Counted from the first letter of the stretch, positions 17,771 through 28,079 are shown. The stretch is 64,000 nucleotides of DNA from Ga0077527 sp038106575 (GCA_038106575.1 JAYOED010000005.1:11850-75849); one strand, 5' to 3'. Numbers and translations: made by a program. The notes: generated from the sequence alone by a model not told the origin.

Positions 17771-18535
17771 ATGGCTGTCTATCCGGAACTATCGGGACGT
17801 GTCGCACTGATCAGCGGCGCCGCACAGGGCATCGGCGCGGAAACCGCACGAGCGTTCGCTAAACAAGGTGCTGCGGTTGCCATCGTCGACATCGACATGG
17901 CCAACGCTGGAAAGGTGGCGACCTTCATTACTGATTCCGGCGGTCGCGCCAAGGCGATCCAGACCGACATCACCGATGCAGACGCCGTGAATTACGCAAT
18001 GGAAAGCACGGTTGCCGCCTTCGGCGGACTCGACATCATCGTCAATAGCGCCGGCGGCTACGGCCGTCTCGCGACAGTGGAAGACATGCCGATCGACGAA
18101 TGGGACCGCACCGTCGCGCTCAATCTGCGCGGCGCCTTCCTGCTGAGCAAGCTGGCCATTCCGCATCTGCGCAAGTCAAAAGCCGGACGCATCATCCATG
18201 TCGCCTCGATCTCGGGTCGCACCGTGCATGCTGCCTCATCGCCGGCCTATGGCGCAGCAAAAGCCGGCGTTATCCAGCTGACGCGTTTTCTCGCTTACCA
18301 GCTTGGTCCGGATAACATTACTGCCAACGCCATCGCGCCGATCACCACGCTGACGCCGCGCGTCGCCGCGCTGCGTACCGAAGCGGATATCGAAAAAATA
18401 GCAGCGCAGGTGCCCTTGCGTCGGCTTGCTGTATCTGAAGACCACGCCAATGCAATGCTGTTCCTGGCCTCAGACGCGGCCGCCTACATCAATGGTGTCG
18501 TGCTCGACACCAACGGCGGCCGGGTGATGATGTAA
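17771..18535 (+). CDS. Short-chain dehydrogenase/reductase
   Basis: A 254-residue classical SDR. It has GAAQGIG for the dinucleotide, a conserved NSAGGYG, serine in VASISG and the catalytic YGAAK pair near residues 160-164, then the usual NGGRVMM end. An AAGGAG lies 9 bp before the ATG. It is probably an NAD(P)-dependent oxidoreductase acting on a hydroxy or oxo compound moved by the MFS protein upstream. Unlike the SDR at 2185, the active site is complete. Confidence 0.85.
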   Translation: MAVYPELSGRVALISGAAQGIGAETARAFAKQGAAVAIVDIDMANAGKVATFITDSGGRAKAIQTDITDADAVNYAMESTVAAFGGLDIIVNSAGGYGRLATVEDMPIDEWDRTVALNLRGAFLLSKLAIPHLRKSKAGRIIHVASISGRTVHAASSPAYGAAKAGVIQLTRFLAYQLGPDNITANAIAPITTLTPRVAALRTEADIEKIAAQVPLRRLAVSEDHANAMLFLASDAAAYINGVVLDTNGGRVMM

Positions 18536-18595
18536 CCAAAGTTTTTCAGAAGACCGGTTCGTGTCGGGTGACACTGACTTGCCAGACCGGGTCTT

Positions 18596-19567
18596 TCAAT
18601 CAACTTTGACTACGATCTTGCCCACCATGTCGCTGCTGTCCATGCACGCCTTCGCCGCCGGCATCTCGTCGAAGGGATAGACGCGGTCAATCACCGGTAC
18701 GATACAACCGTCTGCGATCATTGGCAGCACGTCACGCACGAACCCGGCTGTGGATGCCGCTTTTTCCGCAGCAGTCAGGTGCGCGTTGGAGACACCGAAG
18801 ATTTCCAACCGCCGCGCATGCACGGCATTGAGGTCGATCTCAGCCTTGAAGGTGTTATCGAGATAACCCACAACCGCCAGCCGTCCGTGATCGGCCAGGA
18901 TGCGCAGGCATTCAGCAAACATCGTGCCGCCAACACCGTTGACAACGACATCGACACCCTTGCCGCCGTTGGCCTTGAGTACAGCGTCGCCGAAATCCGG
19001 CTTGCGCGTGGCGATGCCGACATCGAGGCCGATCGCCTTTAGTTTGTCGAGCTTGGCCTGCGAGCCCGAAGTACCAATGGTAAGCACGCCCATCGCCCTG
19101 GCAATCTGGATGCTAGCCACACCGGCACCCGATGAAGCCCCCATCACCAGCAGCGTTTCGCCTTTTTTCAGCTTGCCGTAGAGCAACAGCATTTCCCACG
19201 CGGTAACAAAACTGATCGGCACCGCGGCGGCCTGCTCCCAGGAAAGATTTTCCGGTTTCTTCAGAACCTGCGGCGCGTCGGTCACGCAATATTCGGCAAA
19301 TGCGCCGCGCACGCGACCGAATACCGCATCGCCGACCTTGACGTGCTTCACTTCGCTGCCCACCGCATGCACCACGCCCGAAGCTTCGCCGCCGCCGAGT
19401 TTTTCCGGACCGCCGTGCATCACGCCGCCGGCGAAAATTTCGCCGCGGTTCATTGCGCTGGCGTGCACCTTGATCACTACTTCGTTGGGTTTGGGCTGCG
19501 GCACTGGCACCTCGCGCGCCTCCATCGTAGTCTTGCGATCTTTCGTGACGATCCACCAGGATTTCAT
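18596..19567 (-). CDS. Quinone oxidoreductase-like MDR protein (zinc-free)
   Basis: A 323-residue medium-chain reductase lacking the zinc cysteines of alcohol dehydrogenases. Marks are MNRGEIFAG, GGGEASGVVHAVG, FGRVRGAFAEY and the dinucleotide region MGASSGAGVASIQIARAMG. It should reduce quinones or enones with NADPH. A TATAAT-like box and the half-palindrome TATACTTAA (19587-19595) lie just upstream, resembling the operator-like palindrome at 2953. Confidence 0.85.
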   Translation of the reverse strand: MKSWWIVTKDRKTTMEAREVPVPQPKPNEVVIKVHASAMNRGEIFAGGVMHGGPEKLGGGEASGVVHAVGSEVKHVKVGDAVFGRVRGAFAEYCVTDAPQVLKKPENLSWEQAAAVPISFVTAWEMLLLYGKLKKGETLLVMGASSGAGVASIQIARAMGVLTIGTSGSQAKLDKLKAIGLDVGIATRKPDFGDAVLKANGGKGVDVVVNGVGGTMFAECLRILADHGRLAVVGYLDNTFKAEIDLNAVHARRLEIFGVSNAHLTAAEKAASTAGFVRDVLPMIADGCIVPVIDRVYPFDEMPAAKACMDSSDMVGKIVVKVD

Positions 19568-19586
19568 AAAGTTTCCTTTAAAAAAT

Positions 19587-19605
19587 TATACTTAATCAAT
19601 ATATG
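19587..19605. promoter_or_regulatory. AT-rich promoter and possible operator of the quinone oxidoreductase gene
   Basis: On the minus strand this short AT-rich stretch contains GTATAAT, a good -10 box, about 20 bp ahead of the start codon. It shares the 9-bp half-site TATACTTAA with the perfect palindrome at 2953-2968. The second half is imperfect. Confidence 0.35.
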
Positions 19606-19683
19606 CGACTCAGGCAGCCGCGGCGCGAAGAGTTCCGATCCTAATGCACGCTCAGCTGCAGGCGCAACCAATTGAATAACGCT

Positions 19684-22600
19684 TCAAGCCGCGTACTCCC
19701 ACTCGCGCCACCCAGCCAGCAATGGAAAATACAGGCCGAGCCGTATAGGACGCACATCGGCAGAGCGCAGCAAGCGTGCATATTGTTCGAGCTGGCCGCG
19801 GTAACGCTCACGTTCGTTGTCGAGGAAAGCTTCACGATCGCTACCCTCGTGCACACTGGTCTTGTAGTCGACGATCCAGCGCACGCCATCCTGATCGACA
19901 AAGGTGCGGTCGATCACCACGTTGACGATGCGCCCGCCGCTGACACCAGTGAGCCGCCATTCGGTGCGCGCAGCGTCGCGCGCACCGAGCAGCCAGCGGC
20001 CGCGCTCATCGCTGACGGAACGGAAGAGGGCTTCAGTTGCGCGCTTCTCGGCATCATACAGTTCCGCATCGCCTACGCCCTCCGCAGTCAATGCATTACG
20101 GATCGCTGGCGCCAGCGCGCGGATGCTTTTTTCATTCCAGTTGTTGATGCCATCTTCAGCAATGCGCTGCAGCCAGCGGTGCACCACCGAACCGACGTGG
20201 CGTGCCGTTTCGCCAGCCCAGGAAAACTCCAGAGAATCATGCGCGCGTACATCTTCAGGCGGCGCCCGCCAGCGTACGGAGGGCGGCGCAGCCGGCAGCG
20301 CCCAACCCGCGGGCAGGCGGTGCAGCGCCTGATCAATGACAATGCGCTGTGCGGGCGGCGCAGGCTGCGGATCGCGTGCACGCAGCGCTGCATCGAATGC
20401 AGGTGCTACTGCAGGCCATAGCTTACCGAGCAGTGAGCGCGAAGAAGGCGGCGTCATCACCGGCGCGCCGTCATCATCATGGCTGACACGGACATTGCCA
20501 AACAGATGCAGGCGGCGGCGCGCACGCGTGGCGGCAACATAAAGCAGGCGTCCATCTTCAAGATGCTGGCGGTGTGCGTGATGGCGCTGAATCCAGGCAT
20601 AAATTGGATCGCTGTCTTCTTCGCTGGCATGAATGGGGGCAAGCAGCAGCGCTTCCGCGCCATGTGCGGCAGGCTGTTCTGCCCACAACAGGAGCTTCTG
20701 GTCGTCGCCGCGGGACGTTCTGCCCAGCCCCGGCAGGATGACTACATCAAACTCCAGGCCCTTGGCCTTGTGGATGGTCATGATCTGCAGCCGCTCGTCA
20801 GCACCTAGGTCCGGTGCGGCATGAAGCTGGGTCAACCCTTCCTCGAAGGCCAGGCGGTCGGGCAGCACCCCCGCCTCCTCGTGGCGGTCGAGATGCCGGA
20901 AAAAAGCTTCCGCATCCTCAAGGTCGGTGGGCTGCGCAACGCAGGCCGGACCACCCAGCACGTACCAGGCACCGGCGACCTGCTCGCGCAGCGGCTTACG
21001 CGCGCGCTGCAGCATCCCTGTCGTCAGTGCGGTGCGCAGATGCAGCGCGCGGGCACGGCCATCGGCGGAAAGAACAGACAGCAGTGCGTCGTCGTGCAGC
21101 GCATCCCAAAGCGAGATGCTTTTATCAGAGGAGAGTGCGTGCAGATCGGCCAGTGTCAATCCGCACCAAGGCGCACGCAGCACCGCAAGCCAGGCCGTAC
21201 GGTCGCCAGGATGGGCCAATGCACGGGTCAACGCCAGCAAATCCTGCACCACGGGTCGCTGTCCCAACGGCTCGATGTCGATGGCGCGAAAGCGCAAACC
21301 TGCCGCTTTGAACTGTGGCACGATGTATTGCAGATGACCTCGAGTGCATACCAGGATCGCAATACGTAAATCGGGATCTTGACGCCGCAAGACCGCCACC
21401 AGTTCCGCGATCTCTCTCGCCTCTTCGCTGCCGTCGTCACCGAACAGTGCATGCACGCTGACCGCTTCTCCCGGCAGCGCTTCGCGCGTCGGAACCGAAG
21501 CCGTATATGGTACCGCCCCGGACACCATGTTCTCGCGTGCCGGCATGACTTGCACAAATGTGCTGTTTACCCAAGCCACGATGCCTGCCTCCGAGCGAAA
21601 GTTCGACGACAGTGCCACTGGATGCAACCTGAGGTCGCGGATGCCCTCGGCGCTCGTGCGCAGGAACAATCCTACCTCGGCTTCGCGGAAGCGGTAGATC
21701 GACTGCATTGGGTCGCCAACGGCGAATACTGTGCGGCCGTCATCAGCTGTCCAGCCCGCAGTGAGTCGTGCAACCAGTTCGTACTGGCTAATCGAGGTGT
21801 CCTGGAACTCGTCGATCAACAGGTGGCGTATACGGTAATCGAGCGCCAGCGTGAGATCGGTCGGCTCGTCCTCGCTGCCCAGCGCCTGCAATGCACTTTG
21901 CACGACCTCAGTGAAATCGACCTGCCGCCGTGACTGGAACACTAGCTTCAGCTGCGCCACCGCATAAGGCAGCAGGTTGAGGATCGTGCCCAGCGCCTGC
22001 CACTGGCTGTCGCTGTAGCGCTCCGGCGGCAGTTCGCGTATTGCGGCCAGCGCTTCGCACACTTCGGAACTGGAGTCGAGTTGAGCAAACAGCGCCAGTG
22101 CGCGCGCTTTCCATGGTTGCCCTTCCTTTCCTGCAGGAAAACCCTGGTCCTTCGTCAGGCGTTTACGCCAATCGCCATCGGCGGTCAAACAAGCTGCAGC
22201 AAACCTCACCCAGCTTTCGACTGCATCAAAAACGAAATCGCCGTAACCAAGATTGGCAAAAACATAGCCCGCAACATCCCTTAGTTCGCTATCGTTGCCT
22301 GCGGGTAAGGCGTCGAGCAATCTTTGTAAAGACTGATCACGGACATGATGCAATGCCGTTTCAAGAACCTCTCGTTTCTGGCCACCGTAATGAAGCAAAC
22401 GTATCCACTGGTCTCGCTGCGCCAGCATGCCGGCGATCAGGTCCTCAATCCGGGCAACGTTGTTGTCGAGGTGCAGCAGCAGGCGCTCCACGTCGTCCGC
22501 CACCTCCACCTCGTCGTCGATCAGCGCCAGCGTAGCCTGCGCTGCCACGCGGTACAGCGGCAACGCATCCTCGACGCTCTCGGGTTGCGCACCGAAGCGC

Positions 22601-23004
22601 GAAAGCACCGGCATCTGCCTTGTAAGGCCAGCGCACAGCGCATCGATGGTCTGGATGCGCAGCCGTGCCGGATTACAGGTTATCTGCCAACCGGCCTCAC
22701 GATCGCGCGTGAGCGCGGCCGAGGCAAGCTCAAGCGTCAGTTGTTCATGCGGGGTTTCGCCGGCCTTGCCCGACTGCGCGTCCTGCAGCGCCTGCAGCAC
22801 GCGTTCGCGCATCTCGCCCGCAGCCTTCTTGGTGAACGTGACTGCGACGATCTCTTCGGCATGTTCTACCATGGCCAGCAACCTGAGATAGCGCTGGATC
22901 AGCAGTTCGGTCTTGCCTGAACCCGCCGGAGCCTGGACGATGAAAGAACGCTGCGGATCAAGCGCCTCGCGGCGTTGTTCACGATCGGGGATGACTGCGG
23001 TCAC
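19684..23004 (-). CDS. AddA/RecB-like UvrD-family helicase with a C-terminal nuclease domain
   Basis: A 1106-residue protein. The order is a UvrD-type ATPase N-terminus (Walker A APAGSGKTE near residues 25-33, then VTFTKKAAGEM), a Walker B LLIDEFQDTS, the helicase C-terminal half with YVAATRARRRLHLFG, and a RecB-type nuclease at the end (VIDRTFVDQDGVRWIVDYKTS, holding the metal-binding Asp and Lys). It should unwind and resect double-strand DNA ends for homologous recombination. Its start overlaps the stop of the AddB-like gene by 4 bp (ATGA), typical of an obligate pair. Confidence 0.9.
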   Translation of the reverse strand: MTAVIPDREQRREALDPQRSFIVQAPAGSGKTELLIQRYLRLLAMVEHAEEIVAVTFTKKAAGEMRERVLQALQDAQSGKAGETPHEQLTLELASAALTRDREAGWQITCNPARLRIQTIDALCAGLTRQMPVLSRFGAQPESVEDALPLYRVAAQATLALIDDEVEVADDVERLLLHLDNNVARIEDLIAGMLAQRDQWIRLLHYGGQKREVLETALHHVRDQSLQRLLDALPAGNDSELRDVAGYVFANLGYGDFVFDAVESWVRFAAACLTADGDWRKRLTKDQGFPAGKEGQPWKARALALFAQLDSSSEVCEALAAIRELPPERYSDSQWQALGTILNLLPYAVAQLKLVFQSRRQVDFTEVVQSALQALGSEDEPTDLTLALDYRIRHLLIDEFQDTSISQYELVARLTAGWTADDGRTVFAVGDPMQSIYRFREAEVGLFLRTSAEGIRDLRLHPVALSSNFRSEAGIVAWVNSTFVQVMPARENMVSGAVPYTASVPTREALPGEAVSVHALFGDDGSEEAREIAELVAVLRRQDPDLRIAILVCTRGHLQYIVPQFKAAGLRFRAIDIEPLGQRPVVQDLLALTRALAHPGDRTAWLAVLRAPWCGLTLADLHALSSDKSISLWDALHDDALLSVLSADGRARALHLRTALTTGMLQRARKPLREQVAGAWYVLGGPACVAQPTDLEDAEAFFRHLDRHEEAGVLPDRLAFEEGLTQLHAAPDLGADERLQIMTIHKAKGLEFDVVILPGLGRTSRGDDQKLLLWAEQPAAHGAEALLLAPIHASEEDSDPIYAWIQRHHAHRQHLEDGRLLYVAATRARRRLHLFGNVRVSHDDDGAPVMTPPSSRSLLGKLWPAVAPAFDAALRARDPQPAPPAQRIVIDQALHRLPAGWALPAAPPSVRWRAPPEDVRAHDSLEFSWAGETARHVGSVVHRWLQRIAEDGINNWNEKSIRALAPAIRNALTAEGVGDAELYDAEKRATEALFRSVSDERGRWLLGARDAARTEWRLTGVSGGRIVNVVIDRTFVDQDGVRWIVDYKTSVHEGSDREAFLDNERERYRGQLEQYARLLRSADVRPIRLGLYFPLLAGWREWEYAA

Positions 23005-25715
23005 GGTTCACCCCCTGCACTTTCAGCGTCCGTGATGGCTTCGCAGCTGCGTTCGCGGACGCGGCACAGCGAACCCAGGTCGCAATACCGGCAGGTTTGC
23101 GGCGGTCGCTTCGGATCAACCGCAGCGTGACCGGTGACAAACTCCGTGGCAAGTTTTTCCAGCTCCGTCTGCCACGCCGAGACCAGCGAAGACCAGTCGC
23201 CATGCTCGCCGCGCTGACGGGACTCTGCAAAAGCCGCAACACCGGGCAGCAGATCGCCATCACGCGCGAGACCGACATATTCCTGCCTGCCTGCACGCAC
23301 CTGCGCAAAAGCGACTGCAAAAGCCGCGGTTTCAGCGGCCACCAAATACAGCGGTAACTGGGGCTCATCGGGGCGCTCACCGAGCATCGCGGCCGTATTC
23401 GCGACACCGGTCTTGTAGTCAATGATAATGCGCCGTCCGTCAGCAGTTTGATCAACGCGATCGAGGCGCGAATTGAGCATCAGCGGCCCGATCGCAAGCG
23501 AACGTTTGTCCTCAACCGCCGTCACGGCGAAGGGATCGCGTTTGAGATCCTGTTGCAACCAAGCATTTGCCAGCGCTATCAGCCGTTGTTTCTCGATGGC
23601 GGCAAAACGGCCCGCGAGTACCGTCGGGCGGTCGCGTCTTATGGCAGTGATGGCGGTTTCGGCAGCCTCGGCGAGCAGAATATCGAGGCGATCTTTTTTC
23701 ATCGAGGCCAGTGCAGCGCTGTCTTTTAACTGCGTCCATACGCTCGCAAGCACGCGATGCACTAGCGTGCCCCGCTCCAGAGTATTCAAGCCCGTATGCG
23801 GTGCATCCGGCGATTCTGCATGCAGCCGGTGATTGGCATAGGCACGGAATGGACAGGCTGCCTGATCCTTGAGGAGCCCGGTGCCGCCACCCGTCACGTT
23901 ACCCCCGGCGATGGGCGGTGCGATGTCCTCGACGGCGACATCGACGGCACGCGCGGCATGGATCGCCAGGCCATATTCGGCAACAGGGGCGGCTGGCTCG
24001 CCTGCGGGCACAGCGGCAATGAGCGGACTCGGCTGGAGTTCACGATCATCCTTGAGCAACGCATGGCTTACCACAACTTCCGGCGCAGCCACGCTCCAGC
24101 GACGAATCAGCCGTTGCGCGGTTTCCAGCACCTGCTCTGCCGATGACTGCGGTAGTCCAGCCACACGCTGCACCGCCAGCGGCAGAAAAGGATTGGGGCG
24201 GTAGGCAGGAGGCCAGTGCTCATCATCCAGTCCCATGACCCACAGCGCATCAAAAGTCAGGCCGGAAGTTTCGAGCACGCCCAGAATCTGGATTGGCACC
24301 TCCGGCGTCTCGGGCTGAAAAAGCGCCTCTTCGGCCAGCCGGCGCAGGCGCGACAGCGCTTCGGTATAACCCGTTTTCGGCATGACCCGGTCCAGCGTAG
24401 CAAATGCGGCCACGGTTTCATGCCAGCGCTTCAGCGTCTGGTACTCCACTGAATCCAGTGTGCGTTCTCCGGGAAAACCCGCAACCGCAAGTGCCTCCGA
24501 CATCGCCCGCGCCCACTGGGAAGGCGCCTGCGCGCCGAACAGGCGCTCTTTGCGGAACCGGCTCAGACGCTGAAGCATGAGCGACAGTTGTGGACAGTTG
24601 CCGTCGGGCATGTCACGCAATCCATCGAGAGTCACCACCGGTTCCGCATGCCGACGCCAGCGCACATCCAGTTCCGCACGTGCGCTACGTTCGGATTCAG
24701 CGCCGCCGATAAAGGGCGAACGCAGCAAACGGCTCACACGCTCGTATTCAATATTGCGGCCTGCCAGCTGCAATAACGTCAGCGCAGTATTGACGAGCGC
24801 ATAGGCGGTCAGTGGCTCACCCAGCGAAAGGTTGAAAGGCAGCACGCCGGGCGCCGCATCCGGCAGCGCATAATCAGGCGCCATGGTTGCGCTGAACACT
24901 CGCACCAGCGCTGCACGACGCGCGGCAATGTCCGGCACCACGATGCCGATGTAAGCACAACCTGATTCCAGCCTCGCACGCGCCCAGGCTGCAGCAGCAT
25001 TCAGCTCCTGCTCGGCATCGACGCAGGGCATGCGCGTTACTGTCGCTGTATGTTCCGGAAAATTCGCAAGCAATACTTCGCTGCCAGCCTGCTGCAGCCC
25101 GTCGAAAAACTCCGCCTGCTGCGGCGTGAAGACTTCAAAACCGCACAAGATAACCTGCCGGGGCACGGGAATGCTGCGGTCGATAATGAGCAGGCGCACG
25201 TGATCAGCCAACTCCACTGCATCAATGTGACCGGAGCGACGCAACTCGCGTTCATAACGTGGGCCCCATTCGAGGAAGGCCTTTGCATCCTCGTTCAGCG
25301 ATGCGGCGCGCAGCCGGTTGCCGAGGCGCCAGGTTACGGTCAACTGCCAAGCCTCGTGTGCCTTCCCCGCCGCTTCGGTGACGGCGAGCAGACGGGAACC
25401 GGCCTCAGAAGATCGCACCAGTGACTCCCACAGCACGCGCGACTGCTCCTCGGACAGCATCCGCGGCAACTCGATCGATGCTGCATAACGGGCTGTCTCC
25501 GCCGCGCGCTGTATGAACCCAGTCAAAGGCAGGATGTCGGGGGTGTCCCACAGGGCTGCGCCCTGCTTCAACTGACGCTGCAAAAAATCGCGCTGCAGGA
25601 CCTGCGCCAAACGCCGGTTCGGCGTCAACAGGCAAGCCTGGTCCGCCGGGCCGGCGGTCAGCCTCGCAAAAACCTCATCCTGGAAAATCTGCGGAAACGC
25701 AGCGTCGACCGTCAT
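23001..25715 (-). CDS. AddB-like PD-(D/E)XK nuclease, probable DNA repair protein
   Basis: A 904-residue partner of the helicase gene downstream. It has a degenerate helicase body without a Walker A, and a C-terminal nuclease domain with LDRVDQTADGRRIIIDYKTG. Cysteines in ACPFRAYANHRL and the late CRYCDLGSLC are placed to form the iron-sulfur staple known in AddB nucleases. The length fits the roughly 900-residue 'probable DNA repair protein' family related to AddB. Together the two products probably do the job of RecBCD/AddAB: end recognition, unwinding and resection. Confidence 0.88.
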   Translation of the reverse strand: MTVDAAFPQIFQDEVFARLTAGPADQACLLTPNRRLAQVLQRDFLQRQLKQGAALWDTPDILPLTGFIQRAAETARYAASIELPRMLSEEQSRVLWESLVRSSEAGSRLLAVTEAAGKAHEAWQLTVTWRLGNRLRAASLNEDAKAFLEWGPRYERELRRSGHIDAVELADHVRLLIIDRSIPVPRQVILCGFEVFTPQQAEFFDGLQQAGSEVLLANFPEHTATVTRMPCVDAEQELNAAAAWARARLESGCAYIGIVVPDIAARRAALVRVFSATMAPDYALPDAAPGVLPFNLSLGEPLTAYALVNTALTLLQLAGRNIEYERVSRLLRSPFIGGAESERSARAELDVRWRRHAEPVVTLDGLRDMPDGNCPQLSLMLQRLSRFRKERLFGAQAPSQWARAMSEALAVAGFPGERTLDSVEYQTLKRWHETVAAFATLDRVMPKTGYTEALSRLRRLAEEALFQPETPEVPIQILGVLETSGLTFDALWVMGLDDEHWPPAYRPNPFLPLAVQRVAGLPQSSAEQVLETAQRLIRRWSVAAPEVVVSHALLKDDRELQPSPLIAAVPAGEPAAPVAEYGLAIHAARAVDVAVEDIAPPIAGGNVTGGGTGLLKDQAACPFRAYANHRLHAESPDAPHTGLNTLERGTLVHRVLASVWTQLKDSAALASMKKDRLDILLAEAAETAITAIRRDRPTVLAGRFAAIEKQRLIALANAWLQQDLKRDPFAVTAVEDKRSLAIGPLMLNSRLDRVDQTADGRRIIIDYKTGVANTAAMLGERPDEPQLPLYLVAAETAAFAVAFAQVRAGRQEYVGLARDGDLLPGVAAFAESRQRGEHGDWSSLVSAWQTELEKLATEFVTGHAAVDPKRPPQTCRYCDLGSLCRVRERSCEAITDAESAGGEP

Positions 25716-25770
25716 GGGCCATCATGATAAACCCGGCAATGCCAGTTGATTCCAGAGCGCCTTTGGGGAA

Positions 25771-25801
25771 CGAAAAACAAAACGGCCTCAAGATGCGGCC
25801 G
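25771..25801 (-). terminator. Intrinsic terminator after fdxA
   Basis: On the minus strand a CGGCC/GGCCG stem (25783-25787 with 25797-25801) is followed by TTTTGTTTTT. It lies 29 bp beyond the fdxA stop. Confidence 0.6.
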
Positions 25802-25829
25802 CCCAGGGTTCACGTCGAGAATGAAAAGA

Positions 25830-26153
25830 CTATTTTTCGAGCAAATGCTTTTTCTGCTTGGTTTTCGCCCACGCATCAGCATCCGCCGGCGCATCCTTTT
25901 TCTCGATGATAGCGGGCCATGTCTTGGCGAGCTCGGCATTCAGAGCGATGAATTCGCGCTGATCGTCCGGCACGTCATCCTCGGCGAAAATGGCATCAAC
26001 CGGGCATTCCGCTACACACAGTGTGCAGTCGATGCACTCGTCGGGATCAATGACCAGCATGTTCGGCCCTTCGCGGAAGCAGTCCACGGGGCAGACGTCA
26101 ACACAGTCGGAGTATTTGCATTTGATGCATGTTTCGGTAACGACGTAGGTCAT
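25830..26153 (-). CDS. fdxA: Seven-iron ferredoxin
   Basis: A 107-residue ferredoxin of the FdxA type with one 3Fe-4S and one 4Fe-4S cluster. The N-terminal cysteines appear in CIKCKYSDCVDVCPVDCF and the second set in CIDCTLCVAECPVDAIF. The long acidic then basic C-terminal extension (EFIALNAELAKTWP) is typical. It is a soluble low-potential electron carrier in the cytoplasm. It diverges from trxA across 193 bp. Confidence 0.93.
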   Translation of the reverse strand: MTYVVTETCIKCKYSDCVDVCPVDCFREGPNMLVIDPDECIDCTLCVAECPVDAIFAEDDVPDDQREFIALNAELAKTWPAIIEKKDAPADADAWAKTKQKKHLLEK

Positions 26154-26296
26154 GATGATCTCTGACTATTGCCGTCTTGAAACGGCCGGAAAAAGCCTCA
26201 TTCTAGCAGATGCTGCAGGGCAATAAGCCGGGGCTGTCACGGGGGTATGACTTCCCAAAATGCGTGTTTTTGGATAGCATATATCCGTCTATCCTC

Positions 26297-26325
26297 CGCT
26301 GCGGCCCCGCAGCGTATCTCTTTTT
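26297..26325 (+). terminator. GC hairpin with T-tract in the trxA leader
   Basis: CGCTGCG (26297-26303) pairs with CGCAGCG (26308-26314) and is followed within a few bases by TTTTT. It looks like an intrinsic terminator or attenuator, about 22 bp before the trxA start codon. There is no plus-strand gene upstream for it to terminate, so a leader role is possible. Confidence 0.35.
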
Positions 26326-26346
26326 CTAGTCAAGGCAGGACCCTAA

Positions 26347-26673
26347 ATGAGTGAGCATATTCACCACGTTACTGATGATTCTTTTGACCCCGAAGTGCTG
26401 CAATCTGCAACCCCGGTTTTGGTCGACTACTGGGCGGAATGGTGTGGCCCCTGCAAGATGATTGCACCGATTCTCGACGAAGTGGCCCGGGAATATTCAG
26501 GCAAGTTGAAAGTCGCCAAACTCAACATTGATGACAATCAGGCGACACCGCCCAAATACGGCATTCGTGGCATCCCGACGCTGATGCTGTTCAAGAACGG
26601 GGCCGTTGAGGCGACCAAGGTTGGCGCCCTGTCGAAATCTCAATTGACAGCATTCATTGACAGCCATATCTGA
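26347..26673 (+). CDS. trxA: Thioredoxin
   Basis: A 108-residue thioredoxin with the redox motif WCGPCK in YWAEWCGPCKM, the conserved Asp upstream (VLVDYWAEW), and the cis-proline in RGIPTLMLF. It is a cytoplasmic disulfide reductase serving ribonucleotide reductase, peroxidases and methionine sulfoxide reductase. It stands immediately before rho, an arrangement common in beta- and gammaproteobacteria. Confidence 0.96.
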   Translation: MSEHIHHVTDDSFDPEVLQSATPVLVDYWAEWCGPCKMIAPILDEVAREYSGKLKVAKLNIDDNQATPPKYGIRGIPTLMLFKNGAVEATKVGALSKSQLTAFIDSHI

Positions 26674-26819
26674 ACGCTATACCCTTTCGCCGTCGCCTGA
26701 TCGTATAGCTGCTGTCGGCAGCGAATAAACAAGAGCACGACAGGCGCCGGCGAAATCAGCAGCACGGCCGGTTTTCTTATCCCAATCCCTGGTTTTCCAG
26801 CCATCAGCGCCCGAAGTCC

Positions 26820-28079
26820 ATGCATTTATCCGATCTTAAAAATCTGCCCATCGGCGAACTCGTCGATATGGCCGTTGTTAAGGAAATTGACGGCGCCAAC
26901 CGGCTGCGCAAGCAGGAACTGATCTTCGCGCTGCTGAAAAATCAGGCCAAGAAAGGCGAGTCGATATTCGGAGGCGGAACACTCGAGGTACTTCCCGACG
27001 GATTCGGCTTCCTTCGCTCACCGGATACCTCGTATCTCGCCGGCACCGACGACATTTACGTTTCACCTTCGCAGATCCGCCGCTTCAATCTGCACACCGG
27101 CGACACCATCGAAGGCGAAATCCGCGCGCCCAAGGAAGGCGAACGCTATTTCGCCCTGGTCAAGGTCGACAGAGTCAATGAAGACTCGCCTGAAAACTCG
27201 AAGCACAAGATCCTGTTCGAGAACCTGACCCCGTATCACCCGACCGAACATCTCAAGCTCGAACGAGACATCAAGGCTGAGGAAAACTTCACCGGCCGCA
27301 TCATCGACATCATCGCCCCCATCGGCAAGGGCCAGCGCGGCCTGATCGTCTCGCCACCCAAGGCCGGCAAGACGGTGCTGATGCAGCACATCGCACACGC
27401 CATCACCTCCAATCATCCCGAGGTCGTGCTGATCGTGCTGTTGATTGACGAACGGCCGGAGGAAGTTACCGAAATGCAACGCTCGGTCAAGGGCGAGGTG
27501 CTGTCCTCGACCTTTGACGAACCGGCTAGCCGTCACGTTCAGGTCGCCGAAATGGTCATCGAAAAAGCCAAGCGTCTTGTTGAACACAAGAAGGATGTGG
27601 TCATCCTGCTCGACTCGATCACGCGGCTGGCGCGCGCCTACAATACCGTGGTGCCAGCCTCGGGCAAGGTGCTGACCGGGGGCGTAGACGCCAACGCGCT
27701 GCAGCGCCCGAAACGGTTTTTCGGAGCCGCGCGCAATGTCGAGGAAGGCGGCAGCCTTACCATCCTCGCCACCGCTCTGATTGATACCGGTTCACGCATG
27801 GATGACGTGATCTACGAAGAATTCAAGGGCACCGGCAACATGGAAATCCACCTTGACCGACGCATGTACGAAAAGCGTATCTTCCCCGCGATCAACGTCA
27901 ACCGCTCCGGTACGCGCCGCGAAGAACTGCTGATCCCGAAAGACGTGCTGCAGAAAATCTGGGTATTGCGCAAGCTGCTCTACCCGATGGACGAACTGGA
28001 AGCCACTGAGTTCCTGCTCGACAAGGTTCGCGCCACCAAGAACAACGCGGATTTCTTCGACTCGATGCGGCGCGGCTGA
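26820..28079 (+). CDS. rho: Transcription termination factor Rho
   Basis: A 419-residue hexameric RNA helicase. The N-terminal RNA-binding OSB domain is at about 50-120 (GFGFLRSPDTSYLAGTDDIY). The ATPase has Walker A SPPKAGKTVLMQ near 178, Walker B VVILLDSITRLARAYN and the Q-loop GKVLTGGVDANALQRPKRFF. Length and sequence are typical. The 146-bp gap after trxA is a leader that could carry attenuation, since rho is usually autoregulated. Confidence 0.98.
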   Translation: MHLSDLKNLPIGELVDMAVVKEIDGANRLRKQELIFALLKNQAKKGESIFGGGTLEVLPDGFGFLRSPDTSYLAGTDDIYVSPSQIRRFNLHTGDTIEGEIRAPKEGERYFALVKVDRVNEDSPENSKHKILFENLTPYHPTEHLKLERDIKAEENFTGRIIDIIAPIGKGQRGLIVSPPKAGKTVLMQHIAHAITSNHPEVVLIVLLIDERPEEVTEMQRSVKGEVLSSTFDEPASRHVQVAEMVIEKAKRLVEHKKDVVILLDSITRLARAYNTVVPASGKVLTGGVDANALQRPKRFFGAARNVEEGGSLTILATALIDTGSRMDDVIYEEFKGTGNMEIHLDRRMYEKRIFPAINVNRSGTRREELLIPKDVLQKIWVLRKLLYPMDELEATEFLLDKVRATKNNADFFDSMRRG